Below, one piece after another: positions 1-8,188 of a stretch of DNA of 64,000 nucleotides. The first letter of the stretch is position 1, and the number at the start of each line of letters is the position of its first letter. The translations under genes and the position numbers were made by a program. The stretch spans positions 1 to 64,000 of the forward strand of contig NZ_JAFMTQ010000012.1 of NCBI RefSeq assembly GCF_026126405.1. Reading direction: 5' to 3'. This stretch comes from Aureitalea sp. L0-47 (GTDB lineage Bacteria > Bacteroidota > Bacteroidia > Flavobacteriales > Flavobacteriaceae). The notes beneath the pieces were generated by a model that saw only the letters and a program-made list of their open reading frames with translations, had not been told where the DNA came from and did not search any database.

Positions 1-95
1 ATCGGACATCGGACATCGGACATCGGACATCGGACATCGGACATCGGACATCGGACATCGGACATCGGACATCGGACATCGGACATCGGACATCG
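1..95. repeat. Tandem array of heptamer CATCGGA
   Basis: The first 95 bases are a near-perfect head-to-tail array of the 7-bp unit ATCGGAC (the same as CATCGGA in another phase), about 13.5 copies. The array is cut by the window edge, so its full length is unknown. It ends about 12 bp from the stop codon of the yqgE gene on the minus strand. There are no spacers and no coding potential. The same unit recurs in the composite array near 61.4 kb, and a related core (TCGGACT) forms the array near 42.9 kb. Confidence 0.97.
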
Positions 96-106
96 AACTT
101 TCAGCC

Positions 107-667
107 CTAGTTATAACTCGGATCTTCCGGTGCGTTGGACCAGATAAGATAGTCCCCGCCAAACTCCATCATCTTTTCTTTCCAGAAATTGATGTTTGAT
201 TTGCCAAGGATCTTGTTTTCGTAGATATTGGGAACCACAACCCAGCTTTGTACTTCCAATTCTTCTTCAAGCTGCTCACTCGACCAGCCCGAATAGCCCA
301 GGAAGAAGCGGATCTGTTCCTTTTTTAGCCGATCTTCCTTCAGAAGGTGCATAATAGCATTGAAGTCGCCACCCCAGTATATTCCGTTGGAGATCTCCAC
401 ACTATCGGGGATGAGTTCCGGGATTTTGTGTATGAAATACAGGTTGTCCTGTTCTACGGGTCCACCGTTGTACACTTCGAGATCGGAAGAAATTTCGGGG
501 ATAAAATCTCTTAATTTGTACTTGAGAGGCTTGTTCAGAATAAAGCCCACCGAACCATTGTCATTATACTCGGCTAAAAGCACAATGGATCTGTTGAAAG
601 AAACATCTCCTATTATAGACGGTTCCGCAACGAGTAAAACTCCTTTGTCCGGTTTTATCGTAGTCAT
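107..667 (-). CDS. YqgE/AlgH family protein (DUF179)
   Basis: A 186-residue protein of the YqgE/AlgH family, whose usual length is about 180-190 residues. The N-terminal part has the family pattern of a release segment (KGVLLVAEP, residues 8-16), then FNRSIVLLAEY and GFILNKP. The GGPV motif lies near residue 69 and GYSGW near residue 125. There is no signal peptide or membrane segment, so it should be cytoplasmic. The biochemical role of the family is not settled; AlgH was linked to alginate regulation in Pseudomonas. The gene stands alone, ends beside the heptamer array and faces the same way as HU. The family call is secure; the function is unknown. Confidence 0.92.
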   Translation of the reverse strand: MTTIKPDKGVLLVAEPSIIGDVSFNRSIVLLAEYNDNGSVGFILNKPLKYKLRDFIPEISSDLEVYNGGPVEQDNLYFIHKIPELIPDSVEISNGIYWGGDFNAIMHLLKEDRLKKEQIRFFLGYSGWSSEQLEEELEVQSWVVVPNIYENKILGKSNINFWKEKMMEFGGDYLIWSNAPEDPSYN

Positions 668-744
668 ACGGTTAGTTTGTCTAATTAAAACTAAGTATTA
701 ATTTTTTAAAAAGCAACTTCAACGACCAGTCGCTGATTTTCGTA

Positions 745-775
745 CAAAAAAAAACCCTGCAAGAATTGCAGGGTT
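745..775 (-). terminator. Rho-independent terminator of the HU gene
   Basis: On the minus strand AACCCTGC and GCAGGGTT pair around a short loop (753-775) and are followed by a run of about nine T (plus-strand A run at 746-754). It lies 24 bp past the HU stop codon. Confidence 0.9.
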
Positions 776-798
776 CAGTAGAATTAAGTTTGTAACTC

Positions 799-1071
799 TT
801 AGTTCACAGAACTTGAAAGATCTGATCCTGCTTTGAACTTCACTACGTTTTTAGCAGCGATTTTGATAGTTTTTCCAGTTTGAGGGTTTCTTCCTTCTCT
901 GGCAGCTCTCTTAGAAACTGACCAAGATCCAAAACCAACTAAAGATACTCTGTTACCTTTTTTAAGTGAGCCTTCAACGTTTCCTAGGAAAGACTCTAAT
1001 GCTTTTTTTGCAGCTGCTTTTGTGATTCCAGCATCTTCTGCCATGCCATCGATTAAATCTGATTTGTTCAT
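799..1071 (-). CDS. hup: HU family DNA-binding protein
   Basis: A 90-residue HU/IHF-type histone-like protein, full length for the family. It binds and bends DNA as a dimer in the nucleoid. The N-terminal helical half (MNKSDLIDGMAEDAGITK) is followed by the beta-arm segment GFGSWSVSKR and the diagnostic RNPQTGK motif (residues 61-67), which carries the intercalating proline. The gene is monocistronic, with a well-formed flavobacterial promoter upstream and a strong terminator downstream, as expected for an abundant protein. The symbol is generic: HU, not IHF, is favoured by the RNPQTG arm, but the genome may hold further copies. Confidence 0.95.
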   Translation of the reverse strand: MNKSDLIDGMAEDAGITKAAAKKALESFLGNVEGSLKKGNRVSLVGFGSWSVSKRAAREGRNPQTGKTIKIAAKNVVKFKAGSDLSSSVN

Positions 1072-1123
1072 AGTTATCTGTTTAAAATTAAATTGTTGGT
1101 TAAACTTTTCCTTAATTGCTCTA

Positions 1124-1153
1124 CAAATTTAGTCGGATTCTTATATCACGCAA
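1124..1153 (-). promoter_or_regulatory. Promoter of the HU gene (TTG-N19-TAAATTTG)
   Basis: On the minus strand TTG (1151-1153) is followed after exactly 19 nt by TAAATTTG (1124-1131). This fits the flavobacterial sigma-factor consensus TTG / TAnnTTTG. The -7 element lies 53 nt upstream of the ATG. It is the cleanest example of this promoter type in the window. Confidence 0.85.
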
Positions 1154-1257
1154 GGAATGACGGGGGAAATCGGCGTTTTTGTTGATAAGTCGGCTGCTTT
1201 GTTAATAAAGACAGCCAAAATCATAGGAATTTTCACCAATTCAGCAATAATGAGGGT

Positions 1258-2205
1258 TCACAGAAGTTTCGCTCCAACATTAAAGGAATATCCATTCAGA
1301 AGATCAGAACTCGTCATTTTTCGTTTTCCGGGAAGCTGAATTTCCAATACTTCAACAAAACCGTCTTCGGTAGCAACTTTGATCTCTTTTTTACTACTTA
1401 TTATACTTCCGGGAGACAGCTCGTGGGATTCTAAACTGAAGTTACATCCGTAGATCTTTACTTTTATTTCTTCTGAATTGTTCTCCAGGTAACACCAGGC
1501 GCCCGGATAGGGATTCAACCCCCGAATATGCGCATCGATCGCTTCCGAAGTTTGCTCCCAGTTGATCTTCGTATTGTCATTGTTCAACTTGGGTGCTTCC
1601 TTTAATGCTTCTGAAGTAGGCTGAATAGTAGTTTCAACATCTCCTTCCGTGATCAATTCAACCGTTTCCAACACCAGTTCCGAACCTACCTCCATCAACT
1701 TGTCGTGCAGGCTTCCGGCCGTTTCCCTGGAGTCTATCGCTACTTCCTTCTTCGCGATAATAGCACCAGTATCGATCTTCTCATCTATAAAGAAGGTTGT
1801 AACCCCAGTTCTTTTCTCACCCTTCATAACGGCCCAGTTTATGGGAGCAGCTCCGCGATATTCGGGCAGGAGGGAGGCGTGTAAATTAAAGGTTCCGTAT
1901 TCAGGCATGGCCCAAACCACTTTCGGGAGCATCCTGAAAGCCACTACGATCTGCAAATTGGCCTTCAGCGATTCTAATTCTTCCAGGAATTCTTCCTTTT
2001 TTAAATTCTTTGGTTGCAGGATGTGCAGACCCTGCGCTTCGGCATATGTTTTAACTGCTGAAGCACGCAGCTTTCTTCCTCGCCCCGCGGGTTTGTCGGT
2101 AGCCGTGATCACGCCAACAATATTCGCCCCACTTTCCACAAGTGATTTCAGCACTCCCACTGCGAAGTCGGGCGTGCCCATAAATACGATCCTAAGGTCT
2201 CTCAT
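1258..2205 (-). CDS. fmt: Methionyl-tRNA formyltransferase
   Basis: A 315-residue enzyme, full length. It transfers a formyl group from 10-formyltetrahydrofolate to methionyl-initiator-tRNA in the cytoplasm. The N-terminus RIVFMGTPDFAV begins the formyltransferase Rossmann domain. The catalytic region NLHASLLPEYRGAAPINWA carries the His of the HxSLLP motif, and the catalytic Asp lies in the following KIDTGAI. The C-terminal tRNA-binding barrel (INAHIRGLNP-type segment, seen here as IDAHIRGLNPYPGAW) is present. Its ATG overlaps the stop codon of recQ by four bases (ATGA), so the two are likely translationally coupled in an operon with the upstream ATPase gene. Confidence 0.97.
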   Translation of the reverse strand: MRDLRIVFMGTPDFAVGVLKSLVESGANIVGVITATDKPAGRGRKLRASAVKTYAEAQGLHILQPKNLKKEEFLEELESLKANLQIVVAFRMLPKVVWAMPEYGTFNLHASLLPEYRGAAPINWAVMKGEKRTGVTTFFIDEKIDTGAIIAKKEVAIDSRETAGSLHDKLMEVGSELVLETVELITEGDVETTIQPTSEALKEAPKLNNDNTKINWEQTSEAIDAHIRGLNPYPGAWCYLENNSEEIKVKIYGCNFSLESHELSPGSIISSKKEIKVATEDGFVEVLEIQLPGKRKMTSSDLLNGYSFNVGAKLL

Positions 2206-4103
2206 CCCGGTAATTGATATTGATTTCTTGAGTTTAATACTACTTTTCGGCTGTCAAGCAGCGCTTTAAGAACGGTGAGGATTTCCGCTTCGGTAAAAGT
2301 AAGCTTTTCTGAAATTTCCCTGGAATCCATGCCTCCCGATCCCAGCAATGTCAAAACCTGTGCCGCGATTTCCTCCGGTTTGTTCGAGCCAGGCAGTTGT
2401 TCTCCCTTCAGACAAACCGAGCATACACCGCAGCGCTCTGTAAACTCCTCTCCGAAATACTGCAGCAGCTGCTCACTCTTGCAATCGAAGTTATTTGTTA
2501 CGAACGTTACCATGGCCTTCACTTGCATAGCCTTTTTCTCATTCAATTCATTCACACCTACTGCCATCCTGTTGATGGTCTTATCGTCTTCACGTGGTAC
2601 CAGGAAAGTGATCACAGCATCGGTATCGAACAACTGCAACTCGGCCACTTCATCTTTTTCCATCTTCTGAAGCACCTCTATCACCATACCCGTCGACTGC
2701 CCGATTTTCCCCGCTACCAGGTCAAGGTTTACGGGAGTAAGTATTTCGAAAATACCACCATAAATACGCAGTATGGTTTTCCCGATAAGGGAAACTTTTG
2801 GGTCCTGCTCAAAGTAGGTGAGGAGTTGTTCCGAAGGGAGACTAAAGCGCAGCACCGACTTACGCCCGAATTGCCTCGAAAGCTGCAGCACTCCAATTCT
2901 GTCCAGGGTATTGAGCGCGTTGTAAGTTAGGTTTGCAGGTAGTGAGTAGGTTTTGCAAAACTCGGTGAAGTTGAAAGCATGCGAACTAAATTCTCCTTCG
3001 CCATAGGGTATACGGAAGAAGTTCAGCAGGTTTCTGTATACCTTCTTCAAATGTTTTCTCCCCGGTAGCGCATCGATGAATTGTTTCTTCACAAGGATCT
3101 TGTCGTACTCATTATATATAAGGACAGCTTCTGCAGGATTTCCATCGCGCCCGGCTCTTCCGGCTTCCTGGAAGTAGCTCTCAATGCTCTCAGGTAGCTG
3201 AAGGTGGATCACAAATCGCACTCTGGGATGATCTATTCCCATTCCGAAGGCATTGGTAGCCACCATAGTCGAGAAAGTGCCGTTCTTCCATTCCTCCAAT
3301 CGCTTTTGTCTTACTTCAGAAGGAATACCTCCGTGGTAATAACTTGACGATATCCCTAGCTTATTTAATTGTTCACTGGTTTCCACCGCCATGCTGCGCG
3401 AACGCACATAAACAATTGCCGATCCCCGGTTATCCTTCAGCAACTGCTCAACCCGGTAGAGCTTGTCTTCGGCTTTGATCGTTTTATATGCCAGATTGGG
3501 TCGAAAAAAGCTTTGCTTATAGACCTTGGGCATTTCCAGTTTTAATTCTGAAATCGTATCCTTGAGTACTTCCGGGGTTGCAGTAGCGGTTAAGGCGATC
3601 ATCGGTACCAGCGGATGCAATTCCCGAAGGATATTGATATTTCGGTAATTGGGCCTGAAATCATTACCCCATTGGGAAATACAATGCGCTTCATCCACTG
3701 CGATGAGGCACAGGTCCATCTTTCGAATGGCGTTCTGAACTATCTCCTGTTGAAGTCGTTCCGGCGACAGGTATAAAAAGCTATAATTCCCGTACAAGGC
3801 ATTGTCCAGGGAAATTTGCAGTTCCTCGAAGGACAAGCCGCCTGCAAGATGCAATGCTTTGATGCCCTTATTCTTTAATTCGTTCACCTGGTCGTTCATC
3901 AGGGCTACCAAAGGTGATATCACGATACAAATGCCACCCATAGCCAGAGCGGGTACCTGGAAGCATACGGATTTCCCTCCGCCGGTAGGTAAGAGCGCCA
4001 CCGTATCATTACCGTTCATCACCGAAGTGATAATGTCTTCCTGCAACGGACGAAAAGAATCATGTCCGAAAAACTCCTTTAATATATGGATGGGCGACTT
4101 CAA
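2202..4103 (-). CDS. recQ: ATP-dependent DNA helicase RecQ
   Basis: A 633-residue superfamily 2 helicase (3'-5') acting in recombination repair. Visible motifs are Walker A PTGGGKS near residue 42, the DEAHCISQWGNDFRPNY block (Walker B plus the RecQ aromatic-rich loop) near residue 140, and AGRAGRDG (motif VI). A zinc-binding region holds four Cys (CKSEQLLQYFGEEFTERCGVC and the following SVC). The C-terminus is a winged-helix segment; no HRDC domain is recognisable. The chosen start is a TTG: it gives the family-typical N-terminus (SPIHILKEFFGHDSFRPLQ), no in-frame ATG is nearby, and it overlaps the stop of the upstream gene as TTGA. Bacteroidota often carry two RecQ paralogues, and this is the shorter form. 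Confidence 0.95.
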   Translation of the reverse strand: MKSPIHILKEFFGHDSFRPLQEDIITSVMNGNDTVALLPTGGGKSVCFQVPALAMGGICIVISPLVALMNDQVNELKNKGIKALHLAGGLSFEELQISLDNALYGNYSFLYLSPERLQQEIVQNAIRKMDLCLIAVDEAHCISQWGNDFRPNYRNINILRELHPLVPMIALTATATPEVLKDTISELKLEMPKVYKQSFFRPNLAYKTIKAEDKLYRVEQLLKDNRGSAIVYVRSRSMAVETSEQLNKLGISSSYYHGGIPSEVRQKRLEEWKNGTFSTMVATNAFGMGIDHPRVRFVIHLQLPESIESYFQEAGRAGRDGNPAEAVLIYNEYDKILVKKQFIDALPGRKHLKKVYRNLLNFFRIPYGEGEFSSHAFNFTEFCKTYSLPANLTYNALNTLDRIGVLQLSRQFGRKSVLRFSLPSEQLLTYFEQDPKVSLIGKTILRIYGGIFEILTPVNLDLVAGKIGQSTGMVIEVLQKMEKDEVAELQLFDTDAVITFLVPREDDKTINRMAVGVNELNEKKAMQVKAMVTFVTNNFDCKSEQLLQYFGEEFTERCGVCSVCLKGEQLPGSNKPEEIAAQVLTLLGSGGMDSREISEKLTFTEAEILTVLKALLDSRKVVLNSRNQYQLPG

Positions 4104-4645
4104 TGTAGTCCGATTAAATGTTTGAGTATGTATTCGATACGGTTTTCCACTTCTCCGGTGGGCACTTCGTGAACGTAGTAATTGTATTTGCTATAGCCTT
4201 TTACCAGGTGTGTAAATATCTTTTGGGCTTCTTCGAAAGTTTCGTACCGCTCGTTATCCTGGGTATAAATATCGGGCCAGGGGGGAAGCACAAAAACAGC
4301 ATCGTATTTATAGTTGGCGCAGGTTTCGTTGAAATGCTCCGGGTAATCTGTACCCAGGTAATCCATATAAGACGTTACGTCCGGTAATCCACGGTCGTAG
4401 AATAAGATACCCTCAGGAAATGAATCTCCCTGCTTGAATTGTTCCAATCGGCCTTGCAGCAGTTTATTACTGAAAAGTAACGGGTCTTCCAGAAAGAGTT
4501 GGTCGATCCCCGCTTGCTGGGCTTCGAGAGTCACCTGCCTGGATATTTCGTGCATACAGGGGAATCCTTTGTCCTCCAGCTCTTTTACGAGTGTGGTTTT
4601 GCCCGTTCCGGGTCCTCCCGTGATAACAATTCTTTTGGCTTTCAA
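4100..4645 (-). CDS. AAA family ATPase (AAA_28, NadR/kinase-like)
   Basis: A 181-residue P-loop protein. The Walker A motif GGPGTGKTT is at residues 10-18, with the family-typical EISRQV following near residue 33. A YDRGLPDV segment near residue 94 resembles the DRG of nucleotide or nucleoside kinases. The layout fits the AAA_28 group, related to the C-terminal ribosylnicotinamide kinase part of NadR. The substrate is unknown. It is the first gene of a tight minus-strand operon with recQ and fmt, each junction being a 4-bp overlap; this suggests co-expression but not necessarily shared function. Confidence 0.8.
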   Translation of the reverse strand: MKAKRIVITGGPGTGKTTLVKELEDKGFPCMHEISRQVTLEAQQAGIDQLFLEDPLLFSNKLLQGRLEQFKQGDSFPEGILFYDRGLPDVTSYMDYLGTDYPEHFNETCANYKYDAVFVLPPWPDIYTQDNERYETFEEAQKIFTHLVKGYSKYNYYVHEVPTGEVENRIEYILKHLIGLH

Positions 4646-4799
4646 ACGTTACAATTTTAACCTCCGTTGTGTATGTTTCGGAGGATTGATTCCGGTGTTT
4701 GCTGAAGTGATCTTGTATGAATTGAGATGGTGTTAATATAGCCCGATCCCTTCAGAAGTAAAACACAAATTTCGTAAATAAAAATTGATCCCGAAAGCG

Positions 4800-4807
4800 T
4801 ATCTTTG
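4800..4807 (+). promoter_or_regulatory. -7 promoter element TATCTTTG before the DUF493 gene
   Basis: TATCTTTG matches the Bacteroidota -7 consensus TAnnTTTG and lies 25 nt upstream of the ATG at 4833. No TTG sits at the expected -33 distance; the nearest (4785-4787) is too close. Confidence 0.55.
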
Positions 4808-4832
4808 CCGGGTCTTAAAAAGGAAAAACCGC

Positions 4833-5123
4833 ATGAATCAGAATTCCGAAACCAAAGCATTTTACGACAGGCTTCGGCAGCAGCTACAGGACGATACCTC
4901 ATGGCCTTCACCGTATATGTATAAGTTCATCGTACCGGCATCTTTGGAGAAGATCGCCGAGATCGAAGCAGCTTTTAACGATATGGACGCTGTGATCAAT
5001 ACACGGGATTCATCTAAAGGCAATTATACCAGCGTTTCGATAAAGGTAACCATGGAATCGCCGGATGCCGTAGTGGAAAAATATCTGGAAGTTTCTAAAG
5101 TGGAGGGCGTTATATCTCTATAA
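4833..5123 (+). CDS. DUF493 family protein (YbeD-like)
   Basis: A 96-residue DUF493/YbeD family protein. It has the compact alpha-beta pattern of the family: WPSPYMYKFIVPAS near residue 20, then a helix and the strand NYTSVSIKVTMESPDAVVEKY. The Escherichia coli homologue YbeD has an ACT-like fold and no firm function. The frame is open 48 bp further upstream, but the ATG at 4833 gives the normal family length and lies downstream of the predicted promoter. DUF4290 and murA follow on the same strand, so the three may be co-transcribed. Confidence 0.85.
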   Translation: MNQNSETKAFYDRLRQQLQDDTSWPSPYMYKFIVPASLEKIAEIEAAFNDMDAVINTRDSSKGNYTSVSIKVTMESPDAVVEKYLEVSKVEGVISL

Positions 5124-5183
5124 TTTTAGTATTTTGCGGCAGCAGTACTTCATTTAAGTTACTTCCCATTTAAAAAATTTATT

Positions 5184-5822
5184 TTGATAGACAATCTTGA
5201 ATACAATACTGAGCGAGAGAAGCTCATTATTCCTGAATACGGCCGTCATATACAAAAGATGGTCGATCATTGTATTTCCCTGGAAGACAGGGATGAACGC
5301 AATAAGATCGCTAAAAGCATCATTGCCGTAATGGGCAACCTGAATCCCCACCTTCGGGATGTGCCGGATTTCCAGCATAAACTTTGGGACCAGTTATTTA
5401 TAATTTCCGACTTCAAACTGGATGTGGATTCGCCTTTCCCTATGCCTTCTAAGGAAGAGCTTAGCGAGCGTCCTGAGCCGCTTACCTATCCTCAAAACCA
5501 TCCAAAATACCGGTTCTACGGGAATAACATCAAGAAGATGATCGATGTTGCCTGCAGCTGGGAGGACGGTGATATGAAAGACGGCCTGGTTTTAACCATC
5601 GCGAACCACATGAAAAAGAGTTTCCTTAACTGGAACAAAGACACAGTAGAAGATGATGTGATCTTCCAGCATTTATTCGAGCTATCAGATGGTAAGCTCA
5701 ATATGAAGGACAGTAGCGAAGATCTTACAAATTCTTCAGAACTCCTGAAGACGAAGAAGCGTTATCAGAGTAGTAACGGTAAAAAGAGTAAAAAGGGTGG
5801 CCGCGGCCGCAAAAGATACTAA
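5184..5822 (+). CDS. DUF4290 domain-containing protein
   Basis: A 212-residue protein of the Bacteroidota-specific DUF4290 family. The conserved segments NLEYNTEREKLIIPEYGRHIQKMVDHC (residues 3-29) and IMGNLNPHLRDVPDF-type (here VMGNLNPHLRDVPDF, near residue 50) are clear. The C-terminal 25 residues are strongly basic (KKSKKGGRGRKRY). The start is a TTG at 5184, chosen because it reproduces the family N-terminus and because the next in-frame ATG would remove it. The function is unknown; homologues commonly lie directly before murA, as here (the spacing is 18 bp). Confidence 0.88.
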   Translation: MIDNLEYNTEREKLIIPEYGRHIQKMVDHCISLEDRDERNKIAKSIIAVMGNLNPHLRDVPDFQHKLWDQLFIISDFKLDVDSPFPMPSKEELSERPEPLTYPQNHPKYRFYGNNIKKMIDVACSWEDGDMKDGLVLTIANHMKKSFLNWNKDTVEDDVIFQHLFELSDGKLNMKDSSEDLTNSSELLKTKKRYQSSNGKKSKKGGRGRKRY

Positions 5823-5840
5823 AACAGCCTTACCATAAAC

Positions 5841-7151
5841 ATGGCAACATTTCAGATTGAAGGCGGACATAAACTCAAAGGAGATATCCATCCGCAAGGT
5901 GCAAAGAACGAAGCTCTTCAAATATTATGCGCCGTTCTGCTAACCCCCGAAAAAGTTATCATTGAGAATATCCCGGACATACGGGATGTTAATAAACTCA
6001 TACAGATTCTTCGCAATCTGGGTGTCAAGGTTGAAAAGCTGGATAAAGGAACCTTTTCCTTCCAGGCAGATGACCTGGACCTGGGTTATTTAGAATCTGA
6101 ACTATTTAAACAGGAAGGAAGTTCCCTGCGAGGATCCATCATGATAGTTGGTCCTATGTTAGCTCGCTTCGGAAAGGGATACATCCCTAGACCCGGGGGA
6201 GATAAGATTGGCCGACGCAGACTGGACACTCACTTTGAAGGCTTTATTAAGCTGGGTGCCGACTTCCGATACAATCGCGAAGAACGTTTCTACGGGGTGG
6301 ATGCCCCAAATGGTCTTATAGGAACCTATATGCTCCTTGACCAGGCTTCCGTTACAGGTACGGCCAACATTGTAATGGCTGCTGTACTGGCGAAAGGTAC
6401 AACCACGATATACAACGCCGCTTGTGAACCTTACCTCCAACAGCTCTGCCGAATGCTGAATTCCATGGGAGCTAAAATCGAAGGCGTAGGTTCTAATCTC
6501 CTCGTAATAGAAGGAGTGGAGAGCCTTGGAGGATGTACTCACAGAGTACTACCGGATATGATCGAGATTGGTAGTTGGATAGGACTAGCTGCGATGACGC
6601 GTAGTGAGATCACTATTAAGAATGTGAGCTGGGAAAACCTGGGTCTGATTCCTGATACCTTTCGCAAATTGGGAATCACACTTGAAAAAGTGGGGGACGA
6701 TATCCATATTCCGGAACAGGACGGTTATGAAATACACAGCTTTATAGATGGTTCTATCATGACCATTTCCGATGCGCCATGGCCGGGATTCACACCGGAC
6801 TTATTGAGTATCGTACTCGTGGTTTGTACACAGGCCAGGGGATCAGTGCTTGTGCATCAGAAGATGTTTGAGAGCCGTCTCTTCTTTGTGGATAAACTTA
6901 TCGATATGGGAGCCAAGATAATCCTTTGTGATCCGCACAGGGCAACGGTTATAGGCCACGACTTTAAGTCGAATCTGAAGGCAACTACCATGGTTTCTCC
7001 GGATATTCGTGCTGGTATTTCCCTACTAATTGCGGCACTGTCCGCCACAGGGACAAGTACGATTCACAATATTGAGCAGATCGACAGGGGATATGAAAAT
7101 ATAGACGAACGATTGCGTGCTGTAGGTGCGCACATCAAACGAATTGACTAA
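5841..7151 (+). CDS. murA: UDP-N-acetylglucosamine 1-carboxyvinyltransferase, Asp-type
   Basis: A 436-residue MurA, full length. It catalyses the first committed step of peptidoglycan synthesis, transfer of enolpyruvate from PEP to UDP-GlcNAc, in the cytoplasm. Lys22 of GAKNEAL matches the conserved active-site Lys, and the two-domain inside-out barrel pattern is intact. The loop that normally reads PGGC-IG has PGGDKIGRRRLDTH, so the residue matching Escherichia coli Cys115 is Asp121 (codon 6201-6203). Cys is the target of fosfomycin alkylation, and Cys-to-Asp enzymes such as that of Mycobacterium tuberculosis are active but resistant. Intrinsic fosfomycin insensitivity of this enzyme is therefore inferred. 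It lies downstream of the DUF493 and DUF4290 genes and ends at a strong terminator. Confidence 0.97.
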   Translation: MATFQIEGGHKLKGDIHPQGAKNEALQILCAVLLTPEKVIIENIPDIRDVNKLIQILRNLGVKVEKLDKGTFSFQADDLDLGYLESELFKQEGSSLRGSIMIVGPMLARFGKGYIPRPGGDKIGRRRLDTHFEGFIKLGADFRYNREERFYGVDAPNGLIGTYMLLDQASVTGTANIVMAAVLAKGTTTIYNAACEPYLQQLCRMLNSMGAKIEGVGSNLLVIEGVESLGGCTHRVLPDMIEIGSWIGLAAMTRSEITIKNVSWENLGLIPDTFRKLGITLEKVGDDIHIPEQDGYEIHSFIDGSIMTISDAPWPGFTPDLLSIVLVVCTQARGSVLVHQKMFESRLFFVDKLIDMGAKIILCDPHRATVIGHDFKSNLKATTMVSPDIRAGISLLIAALSATGTSTIHNIEQIDRGYENIDERLRAVGAHIKRID

Positions 7152-7154
7152 AAC

Positions 7155-7184
7155 AAAAAAGCCGCGGATACCGCGGCTTTTTTT
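7155..7184. terminator. Bidirectional terminator between murA and a minus-strand gene
   Basis: A perfect GC-rich stem GCCGCGG/CCGCGGC (7161-7177) with a 3-nt loop is flanked by an A run on the left and a T run on the right, so it can stop transcription from both directions. It sits between the convergent murA and 7183-7764 genes and touches the stop codon of the latter. Confidence 0.93.
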
Positions 7185-7764
7185 ATGCTTTCTTTTGTTT
7201 GTTTAGTTCGTCTTGAAGCTTTCTTCTAATTTGCTGTTCCCGTTCCAGGCTGCGTTGTCGATGCCCTTCAAATTCGGCTTCCACCTCAGCCAGCTTGGCA
7301 TTTGCTGAACGCGTTACGGAGTTACTGGTCCTGTACCTCATGATAAAGACAATGAGTAGCAGCAATAATATACCGATCACAGACCATAATATGGTATTAT
7401 AGGTTGATTTACTGAGTAGCATTCCGAAGAGAAAAATGCCATCTTCCTTCTCACGGGAAGTAGCTAATTCGCTTTTTGTGGATTCAAGTGTCTGGTTTAG
7501 ACTCGAAATTTCCGAATCCTGGGAAGCGATATGCCCGGAAAGCGTGTCTATTCTGGATTCCAACGAGGCCACGCTATCCAGTACGTTTTGTTTCAAACGG
7601 TTGATCTTAACCTTTTTTATAACCTTAAAATCCTGGTAGCTGTTGGATTTGTCGATTACATCGGTGAACTGATCTTCAAGGCTGTTCTGATTGGATGCTT
7701 CTTGTGCTGAGAGGTATAGTATACAGCAAAGGGATACAAGAAGGCAGGTAATTGTCCTTTTCAT
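7183..7764 (-). CDS. Secreted/membrane coiled-coil protein of unknown function
   Basis: A 193-residue protein. It has a cleavable-looking signal peptide (residues 1-20, ending YLSAQ), an acidic periplasmic part whose middle (residues ~55-105) is a predicted coiled coil rich in S, E, L and D, a single strong membrane segment (residues ~123-143, IGILLLLLIVFIM), and a charged cytoplasmic helix with many E, R and Q. The segment YQDFKVIKKVKINRLKQNVLD near residue 43 looks conserved in flavobacterial relatives I recall, some of which carry an implausible tRNA methyltransferase label; no methyltransferase motif is present here. The function is unknown. Confidence 0.75.
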   Translation of the reverse strand: MKRTITCLLVSLCCILYLSAQEASNQNSLEDQFTDVIDKSNSYQDFKVIKKVKINRLKQNVLDSVASLESRIDTLSGHIASQDSEISSLNQTLESTKSELATSREKEDGIFLFGMLLSKSTYNTILWSVIGILLLLLIVFIMRYRTSNSVTRSANAKLAEVEAEFEGHRQRSLEREQQIRRKLQDELNKQKKA

Positions 7765-7851
7765 TTGTTGGGTATTAGGTTTGCTTGTAGAATTAGACTA
7801 CAAGAGTAGAAAAATGTCCGGAATTTACCAACAGTATCGTGGAATTACCAT

Positions 7852-8088
7852 TTATTTAACACCAGCTAATTCCTTGTTGTAACAAAAGCTAAGGGCTCCT
7901 GAAGGGCATCTCTTAACCTGGTCTACAATTCTTTTCGATTCTACACCGTCCAGATGGATCCATGGGATGACAGAAGTTCGAAAAACATCCGACAACCCCT
8001 TGGCACAGGTTTCAGAATGAATACACTTTTTTGGCTCGTAGGTTACTGTAATTTCACCGTTGGTGAACTCGTTTTCGTATAATTTCAT
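7852..8088 (-). CDS. Divergent 4Fe-4S mono-cluster protein (Fer4_19-like)
   Basis: A 78-residue small iron-sulfur protein. Cysteines lie in KKCIHSETCAKGL and, towards the C-terminus, in KRCPSGALSFC, the pattern of the Fer4_19 (DUF1271) one-cluster ferredoxin domain. The frame continues 69 bp further upstream, but the ATG at 8086-8088 gives a start (MKLYENEF) that matches this type and drops an unlikely hydrophobic extension. It is likely an electron carrier or redox adaptor in the cytoplasm. It follows the photolyase gene on the same strand after 100 bp, which hints at, but does not prove, a link with that cluster. Confidence 0.8.
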   Translation of the reverse strand: MKLYENEFTNGEITVTYEPKKCIHSETCAKGLSDVFRTSVIPWIHLDGVESKRIVDQVKRCPSGALSFCYNKELAGVK

Positions 8089-8188
8089 AGGGGCTCGATT
8101 TGGGGACTTGCACAAAATTACATCGATAAATATATTAAAAAAATCGATAAACAGCACTTTTAAAGAAAAATCTTACAAATATTTTCAT

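Noticed and set aside
1649-2269. 206-residue plus-strand open frame over fmt
   Set aside because: It is antisense to full-length fmt and has no family features.
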